From CAWDXG01 sp963822115 (GTDB taxonomy: Bacteria; Myxococcota_A; Polyangia; Polyangiales; Polyangiaceae), in assembly GCA_963822115.1 (NCBI GenBank), contig CAWGGM010000008.1:434001-498000 (forward strand): DNA of 64,000 bases. Reading direction: 5' to 3'. The notes beneath the pieces were generated by a model that saw only the letters and a program-made list of their open reading frames with translations, was not told the origin of the DNA and made no database searches. Below, piece by piece: positions 18,994 through 28,223 of this stretch. How positions within the stretch are numbered: the first letter of the stretch is position 1; each line of letters starts with the position of its first letter. Both the position numbers and the translations under genes were made by a program.

Positions 18994-19722
18994 GTGACGG
19001 CCAGCTCGCCCGACGATCTGGCCGCTGCAGGCTGGAAGCGCCCGCTGCTGGTGGCGCTCCTGACCACCGCCCTGGTCACCGCGCTGTCCTACGGGCTTCC
19101 CGACAAATACGCGGCCACCGGGGTGGGTCTCGCCTTCCTGGCGGTGACCTGGCTGGTCGTGCTGCGTCACGACCAGGACAACCAGCGGGTCAGACACTTC
19201 GGGCTCTCGCTCGGCGGGCTGCTCGAGACCGAACGGCTGTCGGCGCGGCGTATCGCCGGCGATACCCTGCGCGCTCTGGCCTGGGCGGCAGCGGTGGCGG
19301 CGATCGTGTATCCGCTGTTCTGGGCGGGCTGGGTATGGTGGTGGACACCGCCACACGGCTTCGTACCCGCGCCGCCGCCTTCGCTCGGAAACGACGTGTT
19401 CGGCCAGCTACTGGTGATCGCGCTCCCGGAAGAGGCGTTCTACCGCGGCTACCTGCAAACCGCCTTCGACGATGCGTTTCGTTTCCGCGTGCGCGTGCTG
19501 GGCGCCGAGCTCGGCCCGGGGCTGCTGATCGCCAGCGTGCTGTTCGCGATCGGCCACATCTGCACCGAGGTCAACGTCAACCGCCTTGCGGTCTTCTTCC
19601 CTGCCCTGCTCTTCGGCTGGCTCCGCTGTCGCACACGCGGGATTGGTGCCAGCCTGACCCTGCACGCGATGAGCAATCTGCTCACGGCGTACCTGGCCCA
19701 CAGCTACGGATTGATGGGCTAG
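18994..19722 (+). CDS. CPBP-family glutamic intramembrane protease
   Basis: 242 residues from GTG 18994 (GGAG 8 nt upstream; TTG 18964 is an open alternative). Several membrane helices with the Abi/CPBP signature: EEAFYRGYLQ carries the catalytic EExxxR, then FAIGH and a final HAMSN helix with the metal/catalytic His or Asn. The RLAVFFPALLFGWLRCRT stretch resembles the myxosortase-type CPBP proteases that process MYXO-CTERM surface proteins, but no such substrate is encoded in the window, so that role is inference. It lies in tandem with the DUF924 gene, 23 nt apart. Confidence 0.8.
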   Translation: MTASSPDDLAAAGWKRPLLVALLTTALVTALSYGLPDKYAATGVGLAFLAVTWLVVLRHDQDNQRVRHFGLSLGGLLETERLSARRIAGDTLRALAWAAAVAAIVYPLFWAGWVWWWTPPHGFVPAPPPSLGNDVFGQLLVIALPEEAFYRGYLQTAFDDAFRFRVRVLGAELGPGLLIASVLFAIGHICTEVNVNRLAVFFPALLFGWLRCRTRGIGASLTLHAMSNLLTAYLAHSYGLMG

Positions 19723-19745
19723 GGCGCGATTTCGAGGAGGCGCAG

Positions 19746-20342
19746 ATGATCGATCCCGAGACAATCCTGACGTTCTGGTTCGGGGATGGCCGCTCCGAAA
19801 GCGAACTCTACGCACTGCAGGCGCAGTGGTGGAAGAAGGACCCGGCGTTCGACAGCGCAATCCGCGAGCGGTTCGAGGCTCTGGTACAGGCCGCGGGCAC
19901 CGGCTCGCTCGACTCGTGGCGCGACGCTCCTCGCTCGTGTGTCGCGTGGGTCGTGCTGCTCGACCAGTTCCCCCGCAACCTGTACCGGAACACCCCCCGG
20001 GCGTTCACGTACGACGTACAGGCGCTGTCCGCGTCTCTGCAGGCCCAGGCTGCCGGGCTGGACGCGAAGCTGCCCTGTGCGCTCCGGCAATTCCTGTACA
20101 TGCCGATGATGCATGCAGAGGACGTGCACGTGCAGGAGCAGAGCGTGCAGGCCTTCAACCAGCTGGCTGCCGAGGCACCGGACGAGATCAAGAAGAGCTG
20201 CCTGAACACCGCTGACTTCGCGCGCCAGCACGCCGAGATCATCCACCGCTTCGGGCGGTTCCCACATCGCAACGCCATCCTCGGCCGCGGGAGCACGGAA
20301 GAGGAGCTCGCATTCCTGAAGCAGCCCGGCTCGTCGTTCTAG
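19746..20342 (+). CDS. DUF924 family protein
   Basis: 198 residues from ATG 19746 preceded by a strong GAGGAGG ribosome site. The start ILTFWFGDGRSES, the central VVLLDQFPRNLYRNTPRAF and the H/E-rich YMPMMHAEDVHVQEQS segment are hallmarks of DUF924, a soluble TPR-like helical family of unknown function that is widespread in Gram-negative bacteria. No signal peptide. It probably forms an operon with the CPBP protease upstream and the DUF1330 gene 71 nt downstream. Confidence 0.88.
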   Translation: MIDPETILTFWFGDGRSESELYALQAQWWKKDPAFDSAIRERFEALVQAAGTGSLDSWRDAPRSCVAWVVLLDQFPRNLYRNTPRAFTYDVQALSASLQAQAAGLDAKLPCALRQFLYMPMMHAEDVHVQEQSVQAFNQLAAEAPDEIKKSCLNTADFARQHAEIIHRFGRFPHRNAILGRGSTEEELAFLKQPGSSF

Positions 20343-20413
20343 CCAGGGCAGAGACGACGACCGCAGCGCCGGTGTCTTGACCACCGGAAGGGGCGGGGCG
20401 CACGCTGCGGCGG

Positions 20414-20785
20414 ATGGCGAGCATCAACCCCACACCCGAACAGATGCAGGCGTTCATGTCGGCGCCCCTCGAAGGCCCGATCCTGATGGTGAACCTGCTG
20501 CGCTTCAAAGCGGAAGGCGGACGGGAGGCGTACCTGGAATATGGCAGATTGGTGCAACCGCACCTCGCGCGCGTCGGCGCGCGCCTGGCCTTGCACGCTT
20601 CGGCGAAAGCGACAGTCATCGGCGACGACGCCTGGGACGAAGTGCTGATTGTCGAGTACCCGTCGCGTCAGGCATTCCTCGACATGGTCCGCGACGCGGA
20701 CTACCAGGCCGCCGCAAAGCACCGCACCCGCGCCCTTGCCGACTCGCGCCTCTACTGCACGCAGGCCGCCGCTCCACCTGGGTGA
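20414..20785 (+). CDS. DUF1330 family protein
   Basis: 123 residues from ATG 20414. LEGPILMVNLLRFK near the N-terminus, the YLEYGRL and VLIVEYPSRQAFLDMV segments and the terminal RTRALADSRL match the DUF1330 ferredoxin-like dimeric fold (antibiotic-biosynthesis-monooxygenase-like). No function known. It is cytosolic and follows the DUF924 gene. Confidence 0.85.
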   Translation: MASINPTPEQMQAFMSAPLEGPILMVNLLRFKAEGGREAYLEYGRLVQPHLARVGARLALHASAKATVIGDDAWDEVLIVEYPSRQAFLDMVRDADYQAAAKHRTRALADSRLYCTQAAAPPG

Positions 20786-20889
20786 GCAGCTTGCAGTTGT
20801 TACCGCCGGGAGCGAGCAGAGCACCGGAAAGCAGCAGCAGACGAGGCATTCCGTGGTGCGCGACGGCTCATGCTCTCATCCTGCGCCGA

Positions 20890-21852
20890 TCAAGGGTGGT
20901 TCTGCCACCAGTCGTCCTGTGAACGCGGGTCCATGAAGGAGCCGGTGTCGCGGACAGCGACCAGCGTCTGGCCGCCGCAAGCGCGCCCGATGGGCTCGCC
21001 ACCTTTGAGCGCAGGCAGCTGACTGCGGCCCGCGGCGTTGTCGCTGTCGTAGAGCGAGCGCAGACCGGGCTCCAGACAGATGCCGACGATGTGGATGGTG
21101 TAGCCGTAGACGACGTTGTCCTCGGCCGTGTACTTGAGCGTCACCGTGTCGCCGTCGGCGTAGAGCACGCGCGCCTGGTAGCCGCCGCCGATGTCGTAAC
21201 CGCTGCTGGGCAGGTGCAACACCTCGCCCGAGCTGGTCCCAACGCCGATCCAGTGCACGTCCCAGGTCGATATCAGCCCGCCCTTGCAGTTGCAGCTCCA
21301 GTCCCAGTCGTAGCCGCGGTAGTTCGCCTTGAAGGTGGGCACGCGCGCCGGGTTGAACAGCGTGTAGAGCTGCGGCGCCTTCGTATCTACACCGCTCGCT
21401 GCTGGCGGGATGTAGATGAGGCCGAGCGTGGAGCCGGTGCTGCCGCAACCGACCTGGCTGCACGGCGCCCAGCCGCGCATTTTCGGGTTGAGATCGGCGT
21501 GCTGCGCAGCGGGACGATCCGTCACGGCGCCCGACGTTGGCGACGACGAGTAGGACGCGCCCGGGATCGGAGCGCACGAGGACGGACAGTTGGGAACGAA
21601 GTTGCCCGTGCTGCCGCCCGAGCCGGCGCTGCCACCTGCACTGCTGCCGGCACTGCCCCCCGTCGTGACACTCCCCGCCGAGCCACCGCTGGGCCACGGC
21701 TCGGCATCGGCGCCTCCTCCGCCGCCGGAAGCCGACACGCCGCCAGCGCCACCGGTCGAGCTGCCGCTGTGTCCGGCACCGGACGCCGCCGAGCACGCGC
21801 TCGCCAGCGCCAGACCCAGCAAAGGGACCGCGACCCGTATCGTCGCCTTCAT
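20890..21852 (-). CDS. lipoprotein with Gly/Ser-rich linker
   Basis: 320 residues from ATG 21852. Signal peptide and lipobox (ALASAC, acyl Cys about 20) are followed by about 70 residues of GGSAG-type low-complexity linker. The folded part begins at PNCPSSC and has few Cys, many Gly/Tyr/Trp and a beta-rich pattern (YQARVLYADGDTVTLKYT). No family recognised. It is divergent from the larger lipoprotein at 21945, and the two share the same linker style, so they may be co-expressed from the 92-nt gap. Confidence 0.7.
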   Translation of the reverse strand: MKATIRVAVPLLGLALASACSAASGAGHSGSSTGGAGGVSASGGGGGADAEPWPSGGSAGSVTTGGSAGSSAGGSAGSGGSTGNFVPNCPSSCAPIPGASYSSSPTSGAVTDRPAAQHADLNPKMRGWAPCSQVGCGSTGSTLGLIYIPPAASGVDTKAPQLYTLFNPARVPTFKANYRGYDWDWSCNCKGGLISTWDVHWIGVGTSSGEVLHLPSSGYDIGGGYQARVLYADGDTVTLKYTAEDNVVYGYTIHIVGICLEPGLRSLYDSDNAAGRSQLPALKGGEPIGRACGGQTLVAVRDTGSFMDPRSQDDWWQNHP

Positions 21853-21944
21853 ACCCACACGGTACCTCTGCCCGGCGGCGGAGCGCCATGGCGTTCCCGC
21901 GCACGCATCGACGCCTGTGATGTGACCGCGGTACAATTGCCGCC

Positions 21945-23952
21945 ATGCTGTGGGATCGGGTGGGTCTTGGCTTTTTCGTGGTCGGGTTGGCTCTCGTCCC
22001 GGCGTGCTCCAGCAGCAGCTCGAGCAACACCGGAGCGAATAGCACAGGCGGCACCGCGGGCACCGCGGGCACCGATGCGGGTCTTGCCGGCGCGGCCGGC
22101 AGCAGCGGCACCGCCGCGACCGGCGGCACGGGTGCGACCGGCGGCAGCGCCGGCAGCGACGCGGGCGCGACTGGCGGAAGCGCGGGTACCGGCGCAACCG
22201 GCGGCAGCGCCGGCAACGACGCGGGCGGCGCAGGTGGCGCAGCCGGCAACGACGCGGGCGGCGCAGGCGGCACAGCGGGCACCGGAGGCACAGGCGGCGC
22301 CTGCGCGGGACAGGACTGCTCGCAGCTGGATACCGTGTGCACGGTGGGCACGTGCGGCAGCCAGGGCGTCTGCATCGCCGTTCCACGATCGGACACGACC
22401 ACCTGCGACGACGGCAATTCCTGCACGACGAACGACCATTGCAACTCCGGCGTGTGCTTCGGCGCGCCCGTGGACTGCTCCGGCGTTCCGGTGGGCGCCT
22501 GCCAGGTTGCTGCTTGCGATCCGAACAGCGGCGCATGCGTCGTCGGCAACAAGCCCGACAACACGTCCTGCGACGACGGCGACTACTGCACCCTGGATAC
22601 GTACTGCACTGCCGGAGTGTGCGGGAACGGAGCGACGCGGGACTGCTCCGGCGTCGCGGACCAGTGCAACACCGGCGTCTGCGACACGAGCCAGCAGAGC
22701 TGCGTCAAGTCGCCCCAAGCCGGACTCTGCGACGACGGCGATGCCTGCACCGTCAACGACACCTGCAACGCAGGCACTTGCACCGGAACCCCCCTGGACT
22801 GCACGGACTCGACCAATCCGTGCATGGGCATCTGCGACCCCAGTCTGGGTTGCGTGAGCCAGCCCACACCCGATGCGACGGCGTGCGATGACGGCGATGC
22901 CTGCACCTCGGGCGATGCGTGTCTGCACGGCGTGTGCGTGGGCAACGCCTGGCTCACGCAGGAGGTCGTGCACGGTTCGGGCCTGCACCCGTCGCTGGCA
23001 CTGGACTCGACCAGCGTACCGCATGTCAGCTTCCTCGCCAGCACGAGCGTGGACTTCGCCACGCGCGATCCCGGCAACGGCTGGAGCGCGGTGGGAATCG
23101 GCTCGGTCAGCGGCGACACCAGCACGACCACCACGTCGCTCGGGCTCGACGGCTCCGACCACGCCTACGTCGCCTGGTACAGCGGCACCGACTACTACCT
23201 GAACAGCACGAGGGATCTGCGCTACGCGACCAACGCTTCGGGCAGCTGGGTCGGCAGCACCCGCGCCAGCTCGGGCGATCAGGGCGGATACGCGTCGGTC
23301 GGCGTCGATGCCAACGGCGACGTCCACATCAGCTACTTCGACAACAGCACCTGGCAGACCAAGTACATGTCCAGCGCCAACAACTGGGCCGTCGAAGTGA
23401 TCGAGACGGTGTACTCCCAGTACCCGTCCGCGCTGGCGATGAAAGCCCCTGGTCAGCCAGGCGTCGCCTACATGGCGCAGGGCGGGCTGAAGCTCGCGGT
23501 ACGCACAAGCAGCAACACCTGGAGCAAGTCGACCATCCAGGGCAGTGTGCTGGTCAACCAGGTTCAGGTAGCCTTCGATTCAAGCGGCAACGCGCACGTC
23601 TGCTACGACAACAACACGGGGCGCCAACTCCGCTACGCCACGAACGCATCGGGCTCCTGGGTCACGCAGACGGTGGAGAGCGTGGGTGGCAGCGGTTCGT
23701 ATTTCTCCGGCCGCTCCATCGCGGTGGACGGCACCGGCGTCGTCCACATCAGCTACGACGACCCGGTAGGTGGCCGCATCCGCTACGCGCAGTCGACGGG
23801 CACAGGCTGGAAGATCGAGACGGCGTCCAAACCCGGGCTCTCGATCACCGGCAGTCGCGAAACGTTCCATCGCTGTCGACTCCTCGAACGTGCCACACAT
23901 CGTCTACGAGACCGGCTCGGCGCTCATGTACGCCGTTCGACAGAGCTGCTGA
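21945..23952 (+). pseudogene. Cys-rich lipoprotein with beta-propeller-like C-terminus, one frameshift
   Basis: From ATG 21945: signal peptide with lipobox (LVPACS), about 90 residues of GGSAG/TGGTAG linker, then about six Cys repeats of the CDDGDACT..C type (residues about 120-330), then a beta-propeller-like region with repeated DxxGxxHISYxD..LRYATN..GSW units. Near 23860-23863 the frame changes: the original frame loses the pattern, while the next one continues it (RSIAVDSSNVPHIVYET) and stops at 23952. Dropping one base restores one protein of about 668 residues. Without the correction the original frame would read through into the receiver-kinase gene downstream. The repeats make an assembly error plausible; a real pseudogene cannot be ruled out. 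Confidence 0.75.
22040..22305. repeat. Gly/Ala/Ser/Thr low-complexity coding repeat
   Basis: Imperfect tandem units coding TGGSAGNDAG, GAGGTAGT and similar, with no spacers. It is the surface-exposed linker of the lipoprotein, not an array. Confidence 0.8.
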
Positions 23953-24128
23953 CGGTCCGGACACCCGGAAGGCCGCCCCGCGAAGCTCCAGACAGGAGTT
24001 CCCCGAGTGTGGAAGCGGGCCTGCCGGGCGATCGAGCTTCTCGCGGCCGAGCCTTTCGCACCCGGGTGGCCCGGTCCGGCGGCTGGGGGATACTCGACTT
24101 ATCATTGGAGGGTGGAGGGGGTTCCCGG

Positions 24129-25412
24129 ATGTCGGGCACGCTGAAGCTGGGGAGCATCCTGGTCGTCGACGACGAGCAGTACATCCGCAAGCTGCTGCAG
24201 GACGCACTCACCAGCATCGGCTACGAGGTCGACACTGCTGAAGACGGCTCGGTCGCGCTCGCACGGCTGCGTGACACTCACTACGATCTGGTGATCGCTG
24301 ACCTGCGCATGCCTGGCGTCGCCGGCGACGACCTGCTCGAGAGCATCCGCGAGTCGGGCATCGACACCGACGTATTGATGATTTCGGGCGCCGGCTCGAT
24401 CAACGAAGCCGTCCAGGCAATGAAGTACGGCGCGCGCAGCTTCCTGGAGAAGCCCTTCACTCTGGAGGTGCTCAAGAAAGAAGTGCGCGCGATCTTCCGG
24501 GCGCGCGCCGCCGAGCACGGCCACCCCGAATCCAGCCCTCCTTCATCCGGCCCGGACATAGCCCTGGTGCAGACTGCGGAGGAACGCCCGCATCTCGGTC
24601 CCTACGAGCTGGTCCGGGTGATCGGCAGGGGCGGCATGGGCCGCGTCTACGAAGCGTACGATCCGCGACTGAAACGCTCCGTCGCGATCAAGACAATGCT
24701 ACCGGAACACGATCCGGAGCTCCGCGCGGAGCTCATGGATCGCTTCAAGCGCGAGGGCTGGGTCACCGGACAGCTGTCGCACCCCAACATCGCGATGGTC
24801 TTCGACTTCGGCGAGGTTGCCGATCAGAATCTGATGTACCTGGTGATGGAGCTGGTGGGCGGCCCGTCGCTCCGCCAGCTGCTCGACAGCGTCGGCACCT
24901 TTGCCGAGGCGCGCATGCTGAACATCGCACTGCAGGTGGCGACCGCGCTCGAATACGCCCACGGGCAGGGCGTCATCCATCGCGACGTGAAGCCCGAGAA
25001 CATTCTCGTGGCCGAAGGCGATCGGGTAAAGCTCGTCGACTTCGGTATCGCCAAGATCCCCGTCAGCGACCTGACCGGCGACCGTTGGGTCGGCTCGCCA
25101 GCGTACTTTTCGCCCGAGCTCGTCAAGGGCAAGGAAGTCGACTACCGCGCCGATCAGTTCGCCCTGGGGACGGTGATGATCGAGATGCTCTCGGGCAGGT
25201 GCATCTTCGACGGCAGCAACGTCTACGACACCATCCATCGCGTCGCCGAGACCCGCACCCCCCGGCTCGGGACGCTCGGCGTCCAGGTCGGCCGGGACGT
25301 GGAGGAGACCATCCTGAGGCTGCACCAGAAGGACCCCCGCGAGCGCTTCCCGGACGAACGCGAGCTGGTGCGACGCCTGGGCGAGTGCATCGAGCGCCGC
25401 AGCGTGGTGTGA
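24129..25412 (+). CDS. receiver domain - Ser/Thr protein kinase hybrid
   Basis: 427 residues from ATG 24129, with a purine-rich GGAGGGTGGAGG tract upstream. Residues 9-125 are a complete receiver: DD at 14-15, phospho-acceptor D58 (VIADLRMP), S86 (MISGAG) and K108 (LEKPF). A linker of about 30 residues leads to a Hanks-type kinase: Gly loop GRGGMGRVYEA (166-176), K188, HRDVKPEN (284-291) and DFG (304-306). All catalytic residues are present, so both halves should be active. The layout suggests that a histidine kinase controls a Ser/Thr kinase by phosphorylating its own receiver. No histidine kinase is in the window. There is no membrane segment. Confidence 0.93.
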   Translation: MSGTLKLGSILVVDDEQYIRKLLQDALTSIGYEVDTAEDGSVALARLRDTHYDLVIADLRMPGVAGDDLLESIRESGIDTDVLMISGAGSINEAVQAMKYGARSFLEKPFTLEVLKKEVRAIFRARAAEHGHPESSPPSSGPDIALVQTAEERPHLGPYELVRVIGRGGMGRVYEAYDPRLKRSVAIKTMLPEHDPELRAELMDRFKREGWVTGQLSHPNIAMVFDFGEVADQNLMYLVMELVGGPSLRQLLDSVGTFAEARMLNIALQVATALEYAHGQGVIHRDVKPENILVAEGDRVKLVDFGIAKIPVSDLTGDRWVGSPAYFSPELVKGKEVDYRADQFALGTVMIEMLSGRCIFDGSNVYDTIHRVAETRTPRLGTLGVQVGRDVEETILRLHQKDPRERFPDERELVRRLGECIERRSVV

Positions 25413-25442
25413 GCCCCAGAGCAGCGAGCAGAACAGGAGCGT

Positions 25443-25459
25443 CCGCCCGCACCGGGCGG
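25443..25459. terminator. 7-bp hairpin after the receiver-kinase gene
   Basis: CCGCCCG and CGGGCGG pair perfectly around a CAC loop, followed by TATT. A second perfect 7-bp hairpin (GGTACGC/GCGTACC, loop TTT) sits 9 nt further at 25469-25485, before the nadC start. The first is a likely terminator; the second may be a second terminator or a nadC leader structure. Confidence 0.55.
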
Positions 25460-25512
25460 TATTCGCCGGGTACGCTTTGCGTACCGCGCGCGCCGCGACT
25501 AGCTTCCCCGAC

Positions 25513-26358
25513 GTGATACCGGATTTCCTGCTGGACGAGCTGGTCGACCGCGCGCTGGCCGAGGACCTCGAGGGCGGCGATCTGACGACCGAAGCCGTAG
25601 TGCCGGAGAAGTCGCGCGCCATCGGGCGCGCCATCGCGCGGGAGCCGTTGGTCGTGTGCGGCGGCGAGGTGTTCGCGCGCTGCTTCTACCGCGTCGATCC
25701 CGGGCTCAGGGTGGAACGGCGCATCGCCGAGAACGAGCACGTGGAAAAGGACGCCGTGCTGTGGGTCGTGGAAGGGTCGACGCGGTCGATCCTGATGGCC
25801 GAGCGCACCGCGCTCAACTTCGCCCAGCGCATGAGCGGCATCGCGACGCTGGCGGCGCGCTATGTCGCGGCCCTCGCCGAAGGCAGCGCCACGCGCATTG
25901 TCGACACGCGCAAGACCACGCCGGGCCTGCGCGCCCTCGAGCGACGCGCTGTGCGCGCCGGCGGGGCGTACAACCACCGCGACACGCTGGGCTCGGCCGT
26001 GCTCATCAAGGACAATCACATCGAAGCCGCGGGCGGCGTGCGCGAGGCGATCGAGCGAGCCCGCGCCCACGCGCCGCATACCTCCCGCATCGAGGTGGAA
26101 GTGGAGTCGATGGAGGCGCTGGAGGAGGCGCTGGGCGCCGGCGCCGACATCGTCATGCTCGACAACTTCAAGCCGGACGAGGTGTCCGCCGCGGTGAAGC
26201 TCGTGGGCAAGCGCGCGCTGGTAGAGGTCTCGGGCGGCATCACGCTCGAGCGTGTCGCCGCGCTATCGAAAGCCGGAGTGGACATCATCAGCGTGGGAGC
26301 CTTGACGCACTCGGTGCCGTCGGCGGACATCGCGCTCGACATCGAGCGACTGGGTTGA
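25513..26358 (+). CDS. nadC: nicotinate-nucleotide pyrophosphorylase (carboxylating)
   Basis: Turns quinolinate and PRPP into nicotinate mononucleotide, the third step of de novo NAD synthesis. From GTG 25513 (GVIPDFLLDELVDRALAEDL) the 281 residues match the usual NadC length; a TTG 12 codons upstream is open but gives an odd Arg/Ala head. The LAEDLEGGDLTTE start, DTRKTTPGLRALE, GGAYNHRDTLGSAVLIKDNHIEA and the TIM-barrel end VEVSGGITLERVAALSKAGVD are all present. nadA and nadB are not in the window. Confidence 0.93.
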   Translation: MIPDFLLDELVDRALAEDLEGGDLTTEAVVPEKSRAIGRAIAREPLVVCGGEVFARCFYRVDPGLRVERRIAENEHVEKDAVLWVVEGSTRSILMAERTALNFAQRMSGIATLAARYVAALAEGSATRIVDTRKTTPGLRALERRAVRAGGAYNHRDTLGSAVLIKDNHIEAAGGVREAIERARAHAPHTSRIEVEVESMEALEEALGAGADIVMLDNFKPDEVSAAVKLVGKRALVEVSGGITLERVAALSKAGVDIISVGALTHSVPSADIALDIERLG

Positions 26359-26368
26359 CGCTCTAGCC

Positions 26369-27385
26369 ATGCCGCTCGCACGGCTCGTGCTCAAGTCCGT
26401 GATGCGCCTGCCGGACGCGGTATTGCGCGCCTTGAGCGGCGGCCGCACGGAGCGCGACGGTCAGCTGCTCGATGCGCAGAGCCAGCTCTTCGTCAAGCTC
26501 GCCGATCTGATCGACGGGCGCGACATCGCCGAGATGTCGGTGAGCGAAGCGCGTGCACAGATGGAGAATCTCACGGGTCTGGCGCCGCGAGCCCTCCGCC
26601 TCGAAAAGGTCGAGGACCGCGCGCTGGGCGGCGTTCCGACGCGCGTGTACTGGCCGCGGGGCAGCGAGCGCCGTTCGTCGGCAGTCGTGTACTTCCACGG
26701 CGGCGGTTGGGTCATCGGCAGCCTCGCGACGCACGATTTTCTGTGCACGGAACTGGCCCACCGGGCGCGCTCGGTCGTGATCGCCGTCGACTACCGGCTC
26801 GCGCCCGAGCACGCATTTCCCGCCGCAGTCGACGACGCGCTCGCTGCGTTCCGCGCCGTCATCACAGCCGCCGGCGAGCTCGGCATCGATCCCGGGCGCG
26901 TGGCGGTGGTGGGTGACAGCGCGGGCGGCAATCTGGCCGCCGTGGTCGCAGCCGAGGCCGCCGCCGACGAGCATCCACCGGCGTTCCAGCTGTTGAACTA
27001 CCCGGTGACGGATTTGTCCAGGGAAGCGGCGTCCTACGCCGCCTTCGCGAGTGGGTTCTTCCTGACCGCACGTTCGATGCGCTGGTTCATCGACCACTAC
27101 ACGCCGGAGCCGGAAATGCGCACTGACCCACGCGCCTCGCCGCTGCTCCGCCCGAAGCTCGAGGGGCTGTGCCCCGCCTGCGTCGTGGTGGCCGGCTTCG
27201 ATCCGCTGCGCGACGAAGGCATCGCCTATGCAGAGCGACTGCGTGACGCGGGCGTGAACGTCCAGCTGGTCGTGGAGCCGTCGGCAGTGCACGGCTTCCT
27301 CTCGACCGCCCCGCTGCTCGAGATCGGGCGCCGCGGTCTCGACACGGGCGCCCGGGCGCTCCGCGCCGCCCTGGCTGCAGCCTAG
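26369..27385 (+). CDS. alpha/beta hydrolase, hormone-sensitive-lipase family
   Basis: 338 residues from ATG 26369, 10 nt after nadC. The oxyanion hole HGGGW is at 110-114; the nucleophile elbow GDSAGG is at 182-187 (S184), the acid is D278 and the His is H308. This is the HSL/acetyl-hydrolase (Abhydrolase_3) group: soluble esterases for small acyl esters. No signal peptide, so it acts in the cytosol. Substrate unknown. Confidence 0.9.
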   Translation: MPLARLVLKSVMRLPDAVLRALSGGRTERDGQLLDAQSQLFVKLADLIDGRDIAEMSVSEARAQMENLTGLAPRALRLEKVEDRALGGVPTRVYWPRGSERRSSAVVYFHGGGWVIGSLATHDFLCTELAHRARSVVIAVDYRLAPEHAFPAAVDDALAAFRAVITAAGELGIDPGRVAVVGDSAGGNLAAVVAAEAAADEHPPAFQLLNYPVTDLSREAASYAAFASGFFLTARSMRWFIDHYTPEPEMRTDPRASPLLRPKLEGLCPACVVVAGFDPLRDEGIAYAERLRDAGVNVQLVVEPSAVHGFLSTAPLLEIGRRGLDTGARALRAALAAA

Positions 27386-27446
27386 ACCCGCCTCGGCGCG
27401 TGACGGGGCTTCCCCCGCCGGGCAGGACGCGACACGCTAGGCGGCG

Positions 27447-28223
27447 ATGCCGGCGTTCGACGAAAACCGCGCCCGCGCTCTGCTCGAAGCGCGAGGCGCG
27501 TCGCTGGGACGGCCTCTTGCGTATCGCACGGTGACCGGCTCGACGAACGACGACGCGATGGCGGCCGCCCGCGCCGCCGCCCCGCACGGCGCAACGTTCG
27601 TCGCGGACGAACAGACCAGCGGGCGCGGCCGGCGCGGACATCGCTGGAGCTCCGCAGCGGGTGAAAGTCTCACGTTCTCGGTACTGCTGCGCCCCAAGCT
27701 GTCGCTCGAACGGCTGAGCGCGCTGACGCTCGCCGTCGGCCTCGCCGTGCGCGACGCCGTCGCAATGCGTGTCGAGCTGGACGTGCAGGTGAAGTGGCCC
27801 AACGACGTGCTCGTCGGCGGCCGCAAGCTTGCCGGGATCCTGGTGGAAAGCCAGGTCACGGGCGGCGCGCTGTCCGCCGTGGTGGTCGGGGTGGGGCTCA
27901 ATGTCGCCATGCGCGAGCTGCCGGACGAAATCCAGAGCACGGCCACGTCCCTCGCCCTGCTCGGCGCTGCCGATCTCGACCGTGAGACGCTGCTGGTCGA
28001 CTTCCTCCAGGCGCTCGAGCGCCGCGTCCGGAGCTACGAGCGCGCCGGGCTCGAGCCGATGCTGGAAGACCTCGCGCGCCACGATGCGCTCGAGGGAAAG
28101 CGCGTGCGCATCGACGCCATCTCCGGCATCGTCCGCGGCATCGATCGCGACGGCGCGCTGCTCGTCGAGGACGACGCCGGCACGCGCCATCGCGTGCTGG
28201 CAGGCACGGTCGAGACGGGCTAG
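27447..28223 (+). CDS. birA: biotin-[acetyl-CoA-carboxylase] ligase, monofunctional
   Basis: 258 residues from ATG 27447. Catalytic landmarks STNDDAM, the biotin loop GRGRRGHRW and VKWPNDVLVGGRKLAGIL are present, followed by the small C-terminal SH3-like domain. There is no N-terminal winged helix, so it ligates biotin but cannot act as the biotin-operon repressor. The TAG at 28221-28223 overlaps the stop of the convergent sigma-factor gene. Confidence 0.92.
   Translation: MPAFDENRARALLEARGASLGRPLAYRTVTGSTNDDAMAAARAAAPHGATFVADEQTSGRGRRGHRWSSAAGESLTFSVLLRPKLSLERLSALTLAVGLAVRDAVAMRVELDVQVKWPNDVLVGGRKLAGILVESQVTGGALSAVVVGVGLNVAMRELPDEIQSTATSLALLGAADLDRETLLVDFLQALERRVRSYERAGLEPMLEDLARHDALEGKRVRIDAISGIVRGIDRDGALLVEDDAGTRHRVLAGTVETG

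Noticed and set aside
24100..24105. TATCAT as the -10 box of the receiver-kinase gene
   Set aside because: No -35 box at a fitting distance.
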